This document shows positions 1-11,960 of a stretch of DNA of 64,000 bases, one piece after another. Position 1 is the stretch's first letter, and each line of letters starts with the position of its first letter. Position numbers and translations under genes: made by a program. The stretch is from a bacterium (GTDB lineage: Bacteria; Patescibacteriota; Gracilibacteria; BD1-5; UBA6164), in the NCBI GenBank assembly GCA_024635485.1, contig JAGXIV010000024.1, forward strand, positions 1-64,000, read 5' to 3'. The notes under the pieces were generated by a model that made no database searches, was not told where the DNA came from, and saw nothing but the letters and a program-made list of their open reading frames with translations.

Positions 1-3000
1 ATCAACTCTAAAACCATTAATTGGATTATTTTCAATCAATGCATTATCTTCATATACGGTAATTCAACTTGCAACATTTTCCATATAATTATTTATAATT
101 TTTGCACTTTTTCCAGAACGAAAAACAATTGAATTTTTAGCTTGAGCTAACCAATCTGTAGCTGACCAATTGGCAGAATTTCAAAAACTAATGTAATTAT
201 TTTCTAGACTCACATTATCTGCTCAAAGTACATATATGGCTGTACTCACACTTGAATCAGGTAATATTTTTAAATTTTTAATTTTCACATTGGAAGATCG
301 AATATTCAATGAGCTGACTTCTGCTTTGTTATTTATGTCTTTTGAGCCAATAGTCAAAGATCATGAATAAGTCTTTGTAATATTTATACCCTCATATTTT
401 CAAGCATTGAGAAGTATTGTTTCTCAACCAAGTGCTTGAGATATTGAAGATGATAGTTCGGTAGAATTTGATACTACAATTGTAGGAGCTGTAACTTGAG
501 TTGTAGTCGTAGTACCTTCAAGTACTGGGTCCGTATTAGAAGTAGAAGTTTTAGGTGCAGTAGTTTCTGTATTTGTTGTCACTGGAGCATTAAAATCAAA
601 ATAAGGTGTTTTATTAGTGTTTGAACTTAAAACGACGAGGCTAGTATTGGAAGTATCAATATCGAGTGATTCTACAAATGGATGAAAGCGAATTTTATGC
701 ACTGAGGTGTCTCCATAATTAGAGGCTGGAACCAGCAGTCAGTAATCAATAGAATCTCTGAGTGAAGTAAGAATTGAGCCATTAATAATTTCTCAGGTTC
801 GTATTTTAAAGGTCAATCTATTTTTTGAATTATTTATATTTACTCTCACCGAGTCTTTATCAAGCAAAGAATAAGAATCGATAATAATATCACTCGGAAA
901 ACCAGAAAATCATCACTTTGTAAGTTGATATGGAAAATAACTTTGAACATTTTCAACAAATTTTGGAATAGTTTGAGCAGGAGTATAGGTCTGATTTAAT
1001 AAAGAATTATCATCTTGCAAAGATCATTTTAGTCCTGAGAAATTGATATCTAAAAATCATGAACTATTATATTGATAAGAGGAGACATAGGGAGTTTCAG
1101 AGTATCATTTCGTCATAATATCAAATAATTGATATCACATATTTTCACCCATTATTCTGTATCAGAGACTATTTAAATGTCCTCAGACTGCATCAGTATT
1201 TCTTTGTGGATATTTTATATTATATGCATATTCTGGATATCAATAATGAACATCCGACCTATCACGAACGAGCTTTGATTGTGCTCATGGAGTTGTATAA
1301 GCATATCGAGAGACTTGATTAATCATCGAAACTACTTTAACTTGTTTTCAATATATGACTGATAAATCAGCTTCTAACATATCAATAATATGACCAAGAT
1401 GATAATCATAACCATATGGAAGTGAACCTGTGTTTGATTGTCCTTGTGTCCAATTAAAAAATATAGTAGTAGCAAGTATTTCTCATTTTGAATCTGCTAT
1501 AGCTTTACTTTGTTTAAACTCTTTTATCATATTCGTATATCAAAGTGGTTCAGATTTACCACTTGAAGATATTTTAGGAGCGAGTGTTCCATCATCAATA
1601 TAAATATCGTAGTTTGTTCCGTTAAAAAGTGCAAAACTATATTTTGTGTCTACTTTTGCTGCAGCTTCACTCAGAGTTCAGGATTTAAATATATGTTCTG
1701 GTCGAACAGCAAGTTCTTGAACCGACCTCCCTCAAATCCCTGAGTTTTGACTTAAAAAATCTGGAGAGTCTCAATAGGCGTTAATAAAATTTTGAACAGT
1801 TCTCTCAAGCATTCCCTGGTCATGACTTCGAGAATTAATAGATGCAAGAGTGACAAAATCATCTCAGGAAGAATTCAGGGTACGAATATGTTGACTCCAG
1901 AGAGTATTTTCTGGTCCGTGAGCATCAGGAGATAGTATTCATCCTGCTCACACAGAAACTGACTGTCCATAGGAAATAACAGGTATAATACCAAATTTTG
2001 AATAATTTCAGCTTCAAGAATTACTTATACTTGAGCTACTTAAAATAGTTGTACTATTATCTTTTATAGATTCTTTATTTGTTATAAACTTATTCCACAG
2101 AGCATCAGCAAGTGGGACTCTATATCGAGCATAAGCTCATGCATCCCTATCAGTTCCATCTAAAAGAGGAAATCTCCCAATTCCATCACTCGAATCCTTA
2201 TCAAGTATACATCCACCATTTCAATCTGGGCCATAGGTAACTCATCTATTTGCTGTATTTCCATCAAAAGGAGCACAAATATCTCACGCAGTCCATTTTC
2301 AATGTTCTACATATCTATAGGTCACATCAATATTATCTTGATCGTTCCAAACTGCTTGAAGTTCTGGCATTAATTTCATCGCAACAACATTTGCTTTCCA
2401 AAGTGCTGCATTAATAGGTATAAGATATGAATCCCCTGCTTTTGGGCCTCAATCAATAAGTCCATAAGGATCTCTATTCGTTCGAAAACCTGTTCCATCT
2501 TCTAAAAGTGTCCAATATTGTCTCTCACTTCCTCATTTTTCATCTCCAAGTAAAGCAAGTCATTGTCAATTATTAGCTTTTGAACTAAAATATGAGTGAT
2601 CATTTTCTGAAAATATATTATCTGTAGCACCACTTACGAGATTTTTCATTTCGCTATCATTCAATAGTACACCAGCATAAGCAAGTACTATTTTTCTTCC
2701 ATTTTCATGTCATCCATTTCAAGGAAATCTTGTCCCAGCTTCAAGCATCATTCACTCTAAATCGATACCATACTGTACAAGTTGAGTTACACTTGATACT
2801 TTATCCTGTGTAGGATCATCAAGCATAGTTCTTAGAATTGCTGTTCCTATCCTATTCATCATATCTCATCCATAATTTGGCATATGGTCAATTGGGTGAA
2901 TATTTCTACTTTGATAATCAGTAATATGATCTAACCAAGGACGAGAAAAATATGAATAAACTGTATCTAAGGAAGGAATATTTCCCCCATCTATACTGTA

Positions 3001-3660
3001 ATTTGGAATATCAGTATTTGTATATTTTGGAAATGTGAGAGTACCAGGAACAACTTGAGGGAGTAAATTCCAATTAATATCTCATAGTGTATATTCTCTT
3101 TTTGTATTTCAAGCATAAGCTGGTCGAAAAGCGTCATCACTTGGAGCTTGTGATACTACCGTCAAAATAGAAGCTTCTTTCGTACAAGGACGGCAGTTTG
3201 AAACACTAGCATCTACTGAGACTGTTTTTACCAGTGAATCTCAAGCTTTTGCTAAATAAGGGAGTTGTAAAAGAGTAGCAGAATTATAGAGAGGACTACG
3301 TATATCAAAAGCCTGACTTTTACTAGAGATAATATTACGCTCCAGTCCATGAAGACCAGCTGAAGCATCTGGACTCACGCTTATGATTTCAACAGGTCAC
3401 ACAACCCAATAACCTCAGGAAATATATTTCCCATATGCAACAGGATTTTTAAAATTCCAAGTAATTCAATAATCACTTATTTTACTGCTTGTACCTATTT
3501 CATTGGCATGAGTCATTGGAGTCTGAATATCTATACTAATATCAAGAAATGATATAGGAGAAACTATTAAAACTGCAATGAGCCAATGTAAATGCAAATG
3601 CTTATCTCAAAATATTTTTCTAAAAGAATTTCTATAGAGAGCTCTTATGTTATTAATCAT
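1..3660 (-). CDS. Large secreted/surface protein with SGNH-like and beta-helix-like parts, C-terminus cut by window
   Basis: Reading TGA as Gly gives one open frame of 1220 codons from ATG at 3660 to the window edge, so the C-terminus is missing. Residues 22-40 are hydrophobic (LHWLIAVLIVSPISFLDI) and fit a signal or anchor. Around residue 558 the stretch ISYGQSVSVGAGG, and around 735 FNWTQGQSNTGS, resemble the GQS blocks of SGNH/sialate-O-acetylesterase-type hydrolases. After a Thr/Ser-rich linker near 1030-1060, the segment beginning ELSSSISQALGGETILLNAG looks like the start of a right-handed parallel beta-helix (pectate-lyase/chondroitinase-B type repeats with N and G turns). The gene diverges from the one starting at 3850. 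Surface location is well supported by composition; enzymatic function is only a suggestion from short motifs. It could equally be a carbohydrate-binding adhesin. Confidence 0.8.
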
Positions 3661-3745
3661 AGTATATCATAAATTATAATACTAATAGAGTACCATATTA
3701 AATAGAACTGATGTAGGATATGTAAATATAGTATGATTTTTTAGT

Positions 3746-3775
3746 TTGACAATGTAAGAATTTCTGAGCTATGTT
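3746..3775 (+). promoter_or_regulatory. Candidate promoter for the 3850 gene
   Basis: TTGACA at 3746-3751 and TATGTT at 3770-3775 are separated by 18 bases. They lie about 75 bases before the ATG at 3850, within the 189-base divergent intergenic region that must also hold the promoter of the large minus-strand gene. The -10 box is weak, so this is a sequence-only suggestion. Confidence 0.35.
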
Positions 3776-3849
3776 TTTGTATTTTTTATATATTGATTAT
3801 AGTATAAAGAATTATAATTGAGGATATATAAATAGAAAATAATAAATAT

Positions 3850-5049
3850 ATGAAAACAAGAACTGATGACATAGATTCAAATCCTCAAGTATTACAAATC
3901 CCTAAAAGTATACAGGATGATATTATGGATAAGTGATTTCATTTATATAAATGGATCAGTCCAGATGAAGTAAAATTATCAATAGAGAGGGATTTTTTAC
4001 ATACTATAAGTAAAATTGGAATTCCACTTGCAGTAATTTCAGTTTTAGCGTGACTTATTTCTGGACTCAATATTTTTATATTTTTCGTTACAATCGCTTT
4101 ATGAGTTTTATTGATGTTTCTCTATCTTTTTTATCTCTCAATAAGACGCTCTTCCCTGCTCTCAAAATCTGCATTTGTCGTTATGACTGACAGCTCTATC
4201 TCTCTTGGTTGAAAAGTACATAAGCTCTCTGATATAAGCTGACTTGAGTCAGATATTTCTCAAGTATCAAAAACCTTTGAAGAAGATTTATTTTGAGAAT
4301 CAAAACTTTCTGGATCAAAAAAAACTCTCACAAAGGCCATTATGGATCAACTTTTCGGTTGATATGGGATGATACTGAAAGGATTTTCTGGATCAAGAAG
4401 CAGAGATAGTGAAAAGGCTATTTTACTCATCATAGCCCTCTATACATTGTATGCAGCTATTATGGCTTGTGTCTACTTTGTATGAGTATTATTTCTTTGG
4501 GTACTATGAACACTTATCACTTGGATAAATAAAAAATACCTTATTAAAAAAGGACATGATGTTATAAAAATTAACGAACTATTTGCTACTCTTGATAGAA
4601 GCTCTGAAGATATATATGGAGAAAAACAAAATCTCGAACTAGTTTTAACACAAGCATATAATAATAATTGGAAAGATGGTTTACTCTTAGAAATAAACCA
4701 GTGAATAAATCATATTAATTCTAAAACACAAGATGCCATTGAGAGTGTTATTGAACTCAAAGATACCATTGAAAAATCTCGGTATAATGATATGTTTTCT
4801 TTCCCAGTTTATAATGCTTGGATTAAAAAACAAATCTGAAAACCTCTCGAACAAATACTAGCACTACTTGAAAAAAATCTTTCTATATTAATTCAAACGA
4901 GTAAAGAAATTGAAATACAAATATCTCAAACGGAAAGAATTGAATATAAATCAGGCCTTGAATTACAACTTCAAAGAATAGAAATACAAAAAAGAGAAAT
5001 AGAAAAATTTATTCCTGAACTCCAAGCATCTCTGGAAAAATTAAAATAG
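3850..5049 (+). CDS. Membrane protein with C-terminal coiled coil, unknown
   Basis: A 399-residue protein read with TGA as Gly. It has a soluble N-terminus, a hydrophobic hairpin at about residues 57-98 (two segments), a second hydrophobic hairpin at about 192-227, and a Glu/Lys/Gln-rich C-terminal third (about 330-399) that should form a coiled coil. The loop between the membrane pairs contains Ser/Gly-rich stretches. No family is recognised. It is followed after 56 bases by another charged, helical protein (5106), so the two may act together at the membrane; that is inference from proximity only. The start ATG follows an AT-rich leader without a clear Shine-Dalgarno, as is common here. Confidence 0.8.
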
Positions 5050-5105
5050 TTTTTTGCGTAATATAAAAAAATATTATATGATGTCGTATAATTTAAAAAA
5101 CTACT

Positions 5106-5660
5106 ATGCAGGAACACATACTCAAAAAATCTAATACGGAACTTGAGCAAACTCACCGTTTAGTTGAGAACTATAAGAATATAAATTTAAAAGAGTTAAT
5201 ATACTCTTTATTTTGAATAAGTTTCAAAAACAAACTTATTGCTTATGCAGAAAAAAAAGAAGAAATATTACTCAATTATTCTTCCCTTTATTCAGATATC
5301 TGAAAAGATATTCTAGATCCTAAAGCTCAGGCTATAGATCTAGAAAGTGTAAGAAAAAGTATTAGTTATATAACTGAAATGATGAAAGAATGTGGAGATA
5401 TTCTAGAAACACTCATATCACACAGTTCGACTCAACATGAAATAATAGAACACGAAAAAATATTTTTTGTAGAACTCCTGAGTAGTTTTCACGATGATTT
5501 AAAGGGGTGGATTTGAGCTCATGAAAAAGAAATTTTTTGAGAAATTAGCATACTCGATTCTGCACAGTCTTCTTCCCCCCTCATAGAAGGAAAAGCACTT
5601 TTAGAACTCCAGAAAAAAAGACTCGAATCTCATCTACAAAATATACAAGAAAGTACTTAA
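5106..5660 (+). CDS. Helical hypothetical protein
   Basis: A 184-residue protein, strongly charged (Glu/Lys), predicted mostly alpha-helical, without a signal peptide or membrane segment. TGA-Gly codons occur at several positions. No catalytic motif or known family is recognised. It follows the membrane protein at 3850-5049 on the same strand and ends 14 bases before the stop of the convergent MATE gene. A role as a soluble partner of the upstream membrane protein is possible but unproven. Confidence 0.75.
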
Positions 5661-5674
5661 AACTACTCTTTTAT

Positions 5675-7102
5675 TTATTTTAAAACTCACTGTTGTGTCA
5701 TCGATTCTTCAGAAACTTCAAATATTGAAGTTTGTTCTCGAGTAATTTTTGTTTTTTTCCAGTTCCCACTAGCAAACCATGCAAGACTAATTAGTGAAAT
5801 TAAAATATATGTAATTGGAAATGAATACCATATTCAATTTATACCTAAATCTGTATGTTTTGAGAGGATATATGCAAGAGGAAATTGTAATACAAGTTGA
5901 GAGACAAGGGTAAGCAAAAGTGATGCAATCATATTACCACTGGCTCTAAAAACACCATTTATCGCAACTTGAATACCAAGAAAGCCAAAAGTCAGTGCAA
6001 TAGTTCGAAGAAATACGGAACCAGAAGCTATAACCTCAGTTTCTCAAGGAATAAAAAATCAAATTAAAGCAGGAGCAAATATGAATACGATGAGTCATAA
6101 AACAGTTAAAAATCCAAATGAAATCAAAATGCTCATTTTTGCAATATCAGAAGCTCGCTGCATATTTTTAGCACCAATATTTTGTCCTATAAGTGCTGCA
6201 TTTGCCATAGAAAGACCAAGAGCAGGAATCATAACAATTTGTAATATATTTCATCCAGCTCAATAGGCAGCAATCGCTTGAGTTCCAAAACTTGTAATCA
6301 AAAAAGTCATGAGTATAAGTCAAAAAGCTCGTGAGGACATTTCTATAGAAGCAGGAAATCAAAGATTAAATGCTTGTTTGATATAAGAAAAATCTGGTTT
6401 TAGATCTTTAAATTTAAGTTCGATTCCATATTTTCCACTCAGTAACACAAAAATTCAAATAATCGAAGCAAGCGCTTGAGTGATAAATGTTGCTATCGCT
6501 GCTCCGGAAACTCAAAATCCAGTAATAGGACCGTATCCAAATATTAAGAGCGGATCTAAAACAAAATTTAGAAGCACGGTTCATAACACTATATATACTG
6601 GAAGTTTCACTTCTCATACTCCGCGCATAATAGATTGAAACATTACAAATCAAAAGACAAAAACAATCCCTATAAAAGAAACTCGCATGAAGCTCAGAGC
6701 TCATGGAAATACGTCAGGAGCTACTCCCATAAGATTAAGAATTCCTCCAGCAAAAGTATATCAGATAGCTGAAAGTACGAGTGATACGAGCACAATCATG
6801 AGAAGTGTTTGAGCTGCAACATGATTCACCATTTTTTGATTTTTCTGACCTACATATTGAGCAATGAGTGTAGAACCTGCAATAGCAAAACCAGTTCAAA
6901 TTGAAATAAGTAAAAAGACGACAGGAAAACTGACAGAAACAGCAGCTACCGCATTTGCACCAAGTTTTCAAACCCAATACGCGTCTATAATTTGGTAGGC
7001 ACTTTGGAGTAGATTCGCTATTAAAATCGGTATTGTTAAAGTGAAAAGTGCTTTAATTATTGATCCATTTAAAGAGAGTTCTAAATTTTTATTTTGTTTC
7101 AT
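5675..7102 (-). CDS. MATE-family multidrug/cation antiporter
   Basis: A 475-residue polytopic protein of the usual length for MATE (multi antimicrobial extrusion) transporters. The N-terminus carries the family pattern LTIPILIANLLQSAYQIIDA, followed by a glycine-rich first half and a second, homologous half starting near residue 240 (PASIEMSSRAFG). Twelve hydrophobic segments can be drawn. MATE proteins expel drugs or metabolites across the cytoplasmic membrane using H+ or Na+ gradients; the substrate cannot be deduced. More than twenty TGA codons sit at glycine positions, so without recoding the gene appears as fragments. ATG at 7102 gives the expected short cytoplasmic N-terminus. It is transcribed away from the AAA+ gene at 7283. 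Confidence 0.9.
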
Positions 7103-7282
7103 TATTAAATATTATTTTTAAATCAGAAAAGCATTCTATTCTGGAAAAATAAAAATCAAGTTAAAATTCATACTTTTCCTACTTTTCCTACATTTCATTT
7201 ACCATTCAAGTTATTTTCATATGAAATTTACTTTGAGACTCTTTTATATAAGATGATACTATAAGTCTCTAACATTCATTAT

Positions 7283-8572
7283 ATGACAAAAAAAGATACC
7301 TGATTTGATTCATTTTTTCAAGCAGTAACAACCACTCCTGAATTTAAAAAAGTAGTAGAAAAAGATTGGAGTTGAGATCTCTCTGAAGCACTCAAAAAAA
7401 TGGAAGCTTCTGTCGCAAAAGCCTGAGATATAACCAAGGCTTTTGAGAATACTTTTGCAACTCCAGAAGCAAAAGAAATATGAAATAATATGAGTTCAGA
7501 TATCGGTGAAGTCTCTCAAAAATCAATAAAAAATGCTTGAGATGATGAAACGCGAAAACTTAGCATAGAACCAGAATATTTCACTATGAAAAATCCTGAT
7601 ACATGGGGTTTTAAAGGGCTTGCAGGAATGCAAAAACTCAAAGAAGAACTCAGAGATGGATTTATAAAACCACTGCAATTTTTGTTTCTCGTTCGAAATC
7701 TCAAAGAAAAATACGAAAATATGCCCGATTCTGAGATTGATACGCAGGAAGAAAAAAAGGAAAAAATGCTCGTTGATCTCTACGCAAGTTATGAAGCATT
7801 TCAAGTAGGAATACCAACAGGTATGCTCTTGTACTGACCTCCAGGAACTGGTAAAACCTTTCTTACGAAGAAACTTGCTCAGGAACTAGGGGCTTGACTC
7901 ATCACAAAATCAGTATGAGAATTTGGATCTAGTTATCTCCATGAAACCAGTAAAAATATTAGAGAGTTTTTTGCTGCAGCAAAACAAGCCAGTGAGAAAT
8001 GACCAATTATTCTGTTTTTAGATGAAATTGATTCTCTCGTATCTAAAAGAGATAACAAGGTAGATGCTAATAAAGCAGAAGAAGTATCACAATTTCTCCA
8101 AGAATTTAACAAACTGGAAGAAGCTCCCAATCTCATTGTCATAGCTGCAACCAATCGTCCAGATCATTTAGACAGTGCGATACTTCGTTCTGGTCGACTT
8201 GATAAAAAGTTTTATATCTGAGCCCCTGATTCTGAAGCTCGAGCAGAACTCTTTGAAATATTTATAGAAAAGCAAAAACGACCTCACGCAAAACTGAGTT
8301 ACTCTAAACTTGCAGAATTTACTGAGGGATATGTTGCTGCAGACATAGAAGCTATTGTCGAAGAAGCAAGCCGTGATGCGAGTAAAAATATAATTGAACT
8401 TGCTGAAAAAATACAAGCACACGATGGAGATATCAGCGAATTTAAAGAAGCGCTACAAAAGCATGAAATAACTCAGTGACTTCTTGAAATTGCTATTTCA
8501 GAAACTACTCCCTCACTCAAAATGGTAGATATGTCAGTATTTGAAAATTGGGAAAAGACAATTGATACATAA
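7283..8572 (+). CDS. AAA+ ATPase, single-domain (classic AAA type)
   Basis: A 429-residue protein with a helical N-terminal region (1-110) and one AAA module. Walker A is GPPGTGKT at about residues 185-192, with the first Gly encoded by TGA. Walker B is LFLDEID near 243-249. The second region of homology reads ATNRPDHLDSAILRSGRLDK with the arginine finger. This is the FtsH/p97/spastin-like classic AAA group, but no protease or membrane segment is present, so it is a stand-alone remodelling ATPase with unknown clients. It stands alone between divergent MATE and the prepilin-like gene; no partner is evident. Confidence 0.88.
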
Positions 8573-8693
8573 AACTTTTTAAAATAATTTTAGACAATAA
8601 ATTAATCTAACTTCAAGGAGTAATTTAAAAAAATACTTACAAGATTCTCACTTAAAGATATATTATATTGAAACTATCCTTTAAGATGCTTTC

Positions 8694-11426
8694 ATGAATA
8701 GTGTATTTAAAAAACAAAAACTTACTGCTTTTACCTTAGTAGAACTCATTGTTGTTATAACTATACTTGCAATATTATGAACTATTGGATTCATATCAAT
8801 ACAAAAATATGCACAGTATGCAAGAGAGTCTCGCAGACTTTCAGACATGAAAACCATAGAAAAATGATTGGAGCTATTTAAGACATCAAATTCATATTAT
8901 CCCGATCCTGAAAACTCTACTTCAGTTACTTATAGTGGCTCAATACTCTTTACTCAATGAATTATCTGAGAAAAAGTATCTGGAACAATTCGAGTAAATC
9001 CACTTCCTGTGGATCCAATTTCAAATCTACCCTATGCTTACTCTGTTTCAGCCAATAGATTTGAATATCAAATCGCCTGAGTTTTTGAAAATCCAGTTTC
9101 TAGTATATGACTTGTGTGAACACAAGAAACCTATGCTGCAAAAAGAACAGGCTATGTTCGACTGTGATGACAATATAATTGAGTTTTAACACTGAGTAAC
9201 ACTGGATGATTGAGCTATGTTTTAGCACTCCCATCGCTCTTTACTGCAGATTTTACAAATCCAGATATTACGAGTATTTATGCAAATAGAAATATTATCA
9301 TAAATGGAGGAACAAATCTCCCAGCTCATTATTCTAGTCTCGTTTGATCAGAAGAACTTTCATATACTATGACATGAGGCGTAAATTTTTGAAATCCAAA
9401 TTTTATAGTTTTTTCATGAGATCTAGAAAGTCTTATAAATGAAGCACCTCGACTCAGTTTCTTTAAAAATTTATACAGTATCTATACGACAGGAGATACA
9501 GTAAATAATAAATATTATGATGAAATTACACAATTAAATCCTAATGTAGATCCGACAAAAGCAAAAAACTATGTTGCAGATGTAATATGATACGGAGTAG
9601 CTGGACTCTATGTCGAAAACTTTAATGATCGAGTTATCCGAGGAGCCATTGACTGGTTTAATATCTTTAGTTTTTGAGATGTTGGTTTATTATCAAACGG
9701 TATAGAAGCAATAGCTGAATGAATTAATGGTGAGATGGTTTTTTGAAGTGATGTTTGAGTAAGTATACTCAAAGATAATACGTGGAAAAATTTCACAGGA
9801 AGTAATACGGCAAATGGACTTAAAAATGATGTAGTGAGGAGAGTATATATTGATCCTGATACATGAGATTATTATTTTTCTCATAATTTATGAGTCAGTA
9901 AGTATGATGGAACGGCTTGGACTCAGTATCAATTTGGAGGTTTAATTTGAACTTCATGAGCGTGAAATGTCACAAAAGATAAGAATTGAAACTTTTGGAT
10001 ACGAACATGAAAATGACTCATCAAAATAGAAAATGGCACTATGACAGCTATCACGACAACATTGGCTGATCCAAATTTATCATGAGATTTTATTATAAAC
10101 CCAGCTAAGGATACTCTTTATATTCCTTCAAAAACTTGAGTGGTAGTTTACAACATAGATGCAAACACTTCTACTATTTATAATTATACAAACTCTGACG
10201 TATTTTGTGAGACCTGTGGTTGAAATAATGTAGTGTATGAACTACTGCTTTGAAATAACTGAGATGTTTGGATGGATAAGCATTATCAAGAATTATATAA
10301 TATGAATCTTACGACAGGGAGTGGTACAAGATATACAGATCTCAGAAATGGATCAACATTTTGAAGAACAAACAGAGCAGACTTAGCAAAGGATAATGCT
10401 TGAAAACTTCATTTTCCTACCTGAGAAAATATTTCAACATTTGATGGAACAAGCTGGTGACTCATTACTCCAGCAGATGGTATGGTAGGGTGAGAGAAAT
10501 CATTCGCTTTTTTCGATAAAAAAAATGAGCTTTGGGTTTGAAGTAGATCAGAATGAATCTCAAAATTTAATGGTTCTAACTGGACATCATATTCTGTGAG
10601 TCCTACGCTCGCAACCAATACAATCTACGATATTTATATAGACTCTGATTCTAAAGTATGGATTTGAACAGATATATGATTTTATATTATAAATACCGAT
10701 AAGACTTGGAAACTTTATAGTACTTCTAATCTTGCTTTGTCGCGAAGTGAAATAAAGCGTTTTTACGAATATAATTGAAAATTATTTTTATCTCATGGAT
10801 ATGGTATGAGTCTACTCAATCCTCAAACAATGGAAGTGATAAAAACATTTAATGAACCAGGTTGATCATTTTACACAGATACGCTTTGAGAACTCTGGCT
10901 TGCAACGTATAATTGAGTGAAAAAATATGATTGAACATCATTTAATCTAGTTTATAGTACTTGAAATTGAGATAATATACTGAGTTCAAATGTACATGAT
11001 ATGACACAAGATATTGATGGAAACTTTTGGTTTGCGACACAATCAGGTGTGAGTAAACTTGAATGAACTACTTGGGTTAACTATCCTTGAGAATACCCAA
11101 ATCAAATAGAATTCTATAATGGATCAATATTTGTAAATGGAAATAAGGGTTTAAGAAAATTTGATGGAGTCGCTTTCAAAACGTATACAAGTTCAGATTG
11201 AATTCCATCTAGTACTATAACTGATTTGATTGTAGATGATAAAGATAATCTTTGGCTATGAACTGACAAGTGAATTGCTATATATCTTCCAGAAACAGAA
11301 AAATTTAAGACCTACGATAGCACCATTGGAATAATCAATGACTCTATAAATTCAATTTTCATAAAATGAAAAGAAGTCTGGCTTGCTACAGCAGGTTGAA
11401 TTGCAAAATGAGTTTTGAAACAATAG
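8694..11426 (+). CDS. Prepilin-type N-terminus fused to a large propeller-like domain
   Basis: A 910-residue protein. Residues about 11-40 form a type III/IV prepilin signal and pilin helix: FTLVELIVVITILAIL, with the conserved Glu five residues after the presumed cleavage point. Ordinary pilins end near 150-200 residues; here the rest is a long extracellular domain. The C-terminal half has repeated units such as DIDGNFWFATQSGVSK, DKDNLWLGTDKGIAIY and KEVWLATAGGIAKG, the pattern of two-component-regulator-propeller (ligand-binding beta-propeller) blades. Asn/Asp/Trp repeats continue back to about residue 430. It is probably displayed by a type IV pilus-like machine as a tip or minor pilin adhesin; a shorter prepilin-like protein occurs at 50691. 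Function as adhesin is inference. Confidence 0.85.
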
Positions 11427-11490
11427 CTTCTTACAATTCTCTCACAGTCAAAGATTATAGTATAACAATTATTTCATTACTCTAAATCTT

Positions 11491-11751
11491 ATGCCTGAAA
11501 TGACTGAATATCTAGAAAATCTCTATGCTGCTCTTAAAGAGAAAGATTTTGCAAAAATCGAAGAAATTTGAGTATTTGTAGAGGATGATGACCAATATGA
11601 TTATGAATCACATGATGTGAGAGAAATAAACTTACTCGTTGATGATTATGTTAAAAATAGAAATGATATCAGTCGAGAAAAAGCGCTCATACTCATTGAC
11701 GAATTTGATATCTGAGATAAAAAAGATGAGTACGCAACAACTGACTATTAA
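11491..11751 (+). CDS. Small acidic hypothetical protein
   Basis: An 86-residue, Asp/Glu-rich soluble protein with two TGA-Gly codons. It follows the prepilin-propeller gene after 64 bases and ends just before the T-box leader of ilvA. No conserved motif is recognised. Codon use matches the neighbours and the frame is clean from ATG to TAA, which supports it as real. Confidence 0.65.
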
Positions 11752-11782
11752 AATTTTGTAAATATAGATTTTTATCTATAAT

Positions 11783-11960
11783 GCTTCAAAGCGTTAGAGC
11801 AGCTATCCCCTGCAAGCTTGAGGAAGAACAGATTAATCTCAGTAGAACCTCACGAAGTCGCAACACTTCGATAAAAAATAAATCAAGCACAGCTTTAGGT
11901 GGTACCTTCATTGAAAAATGACCTCAAAGCATACAAACTCTTATTTTGTATGCTTTTTTT
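11783..11960 (+). promoter_or_regulatory. T-box riboswitch (isoleucine type, ultrashort stem I) controlling ilvA
   Basis: The antiterminator is a close match to the T-box consensus: GCTTTAGG (892-899 of the 11 kb block) pairs with CCTCAAAGC (11922-11930), enclosing the 7-base bulge TGGTACC (11900-11906) and an inner helix TTCATT/AATGA with GAAA loop. The mutually exclusive terminator is AAAGCATACAAA / TTTGTATGCTTT followed by a T run (11926-11960). UGGU in the bulge matches a tRNA ending A73-CCA, as expected for tRNA-Ile. Upstream, a short stem I (GCAG 11799-11802 / CTGC 11810-11813) has loop CTATCCC holding AUC, an Ile codon, at 11805-11807. It is followed by a stem with an internal loop containing GAA and AGTA (loop-E/S-turn pattern, 11821-11851) and a stem III CGAAGT/ACTTCG (11853-11870). 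Uncharged tRNA-Ile would favour readthrough into ilvA. Confidence 0.85.
11926..11960 (+). terminator. T-box regulated terminator
   Basis: Perfect 12-bp stem AAAGCATACAAA/TTTGTATGCTTT with loop CTCTTA... and a seven-T tail, immediately before the ilvA ATG. Its 5' arm shares AAAGC with the antiterminator, which is the switch. Confidence 0.85.

Noticed and set aside
6168-6977. Several minus-strand frames rich in Cys, Ser and Tyr in the MATE region
   Set aside because: They are out-of-phase shadows of the intact MATE frame.
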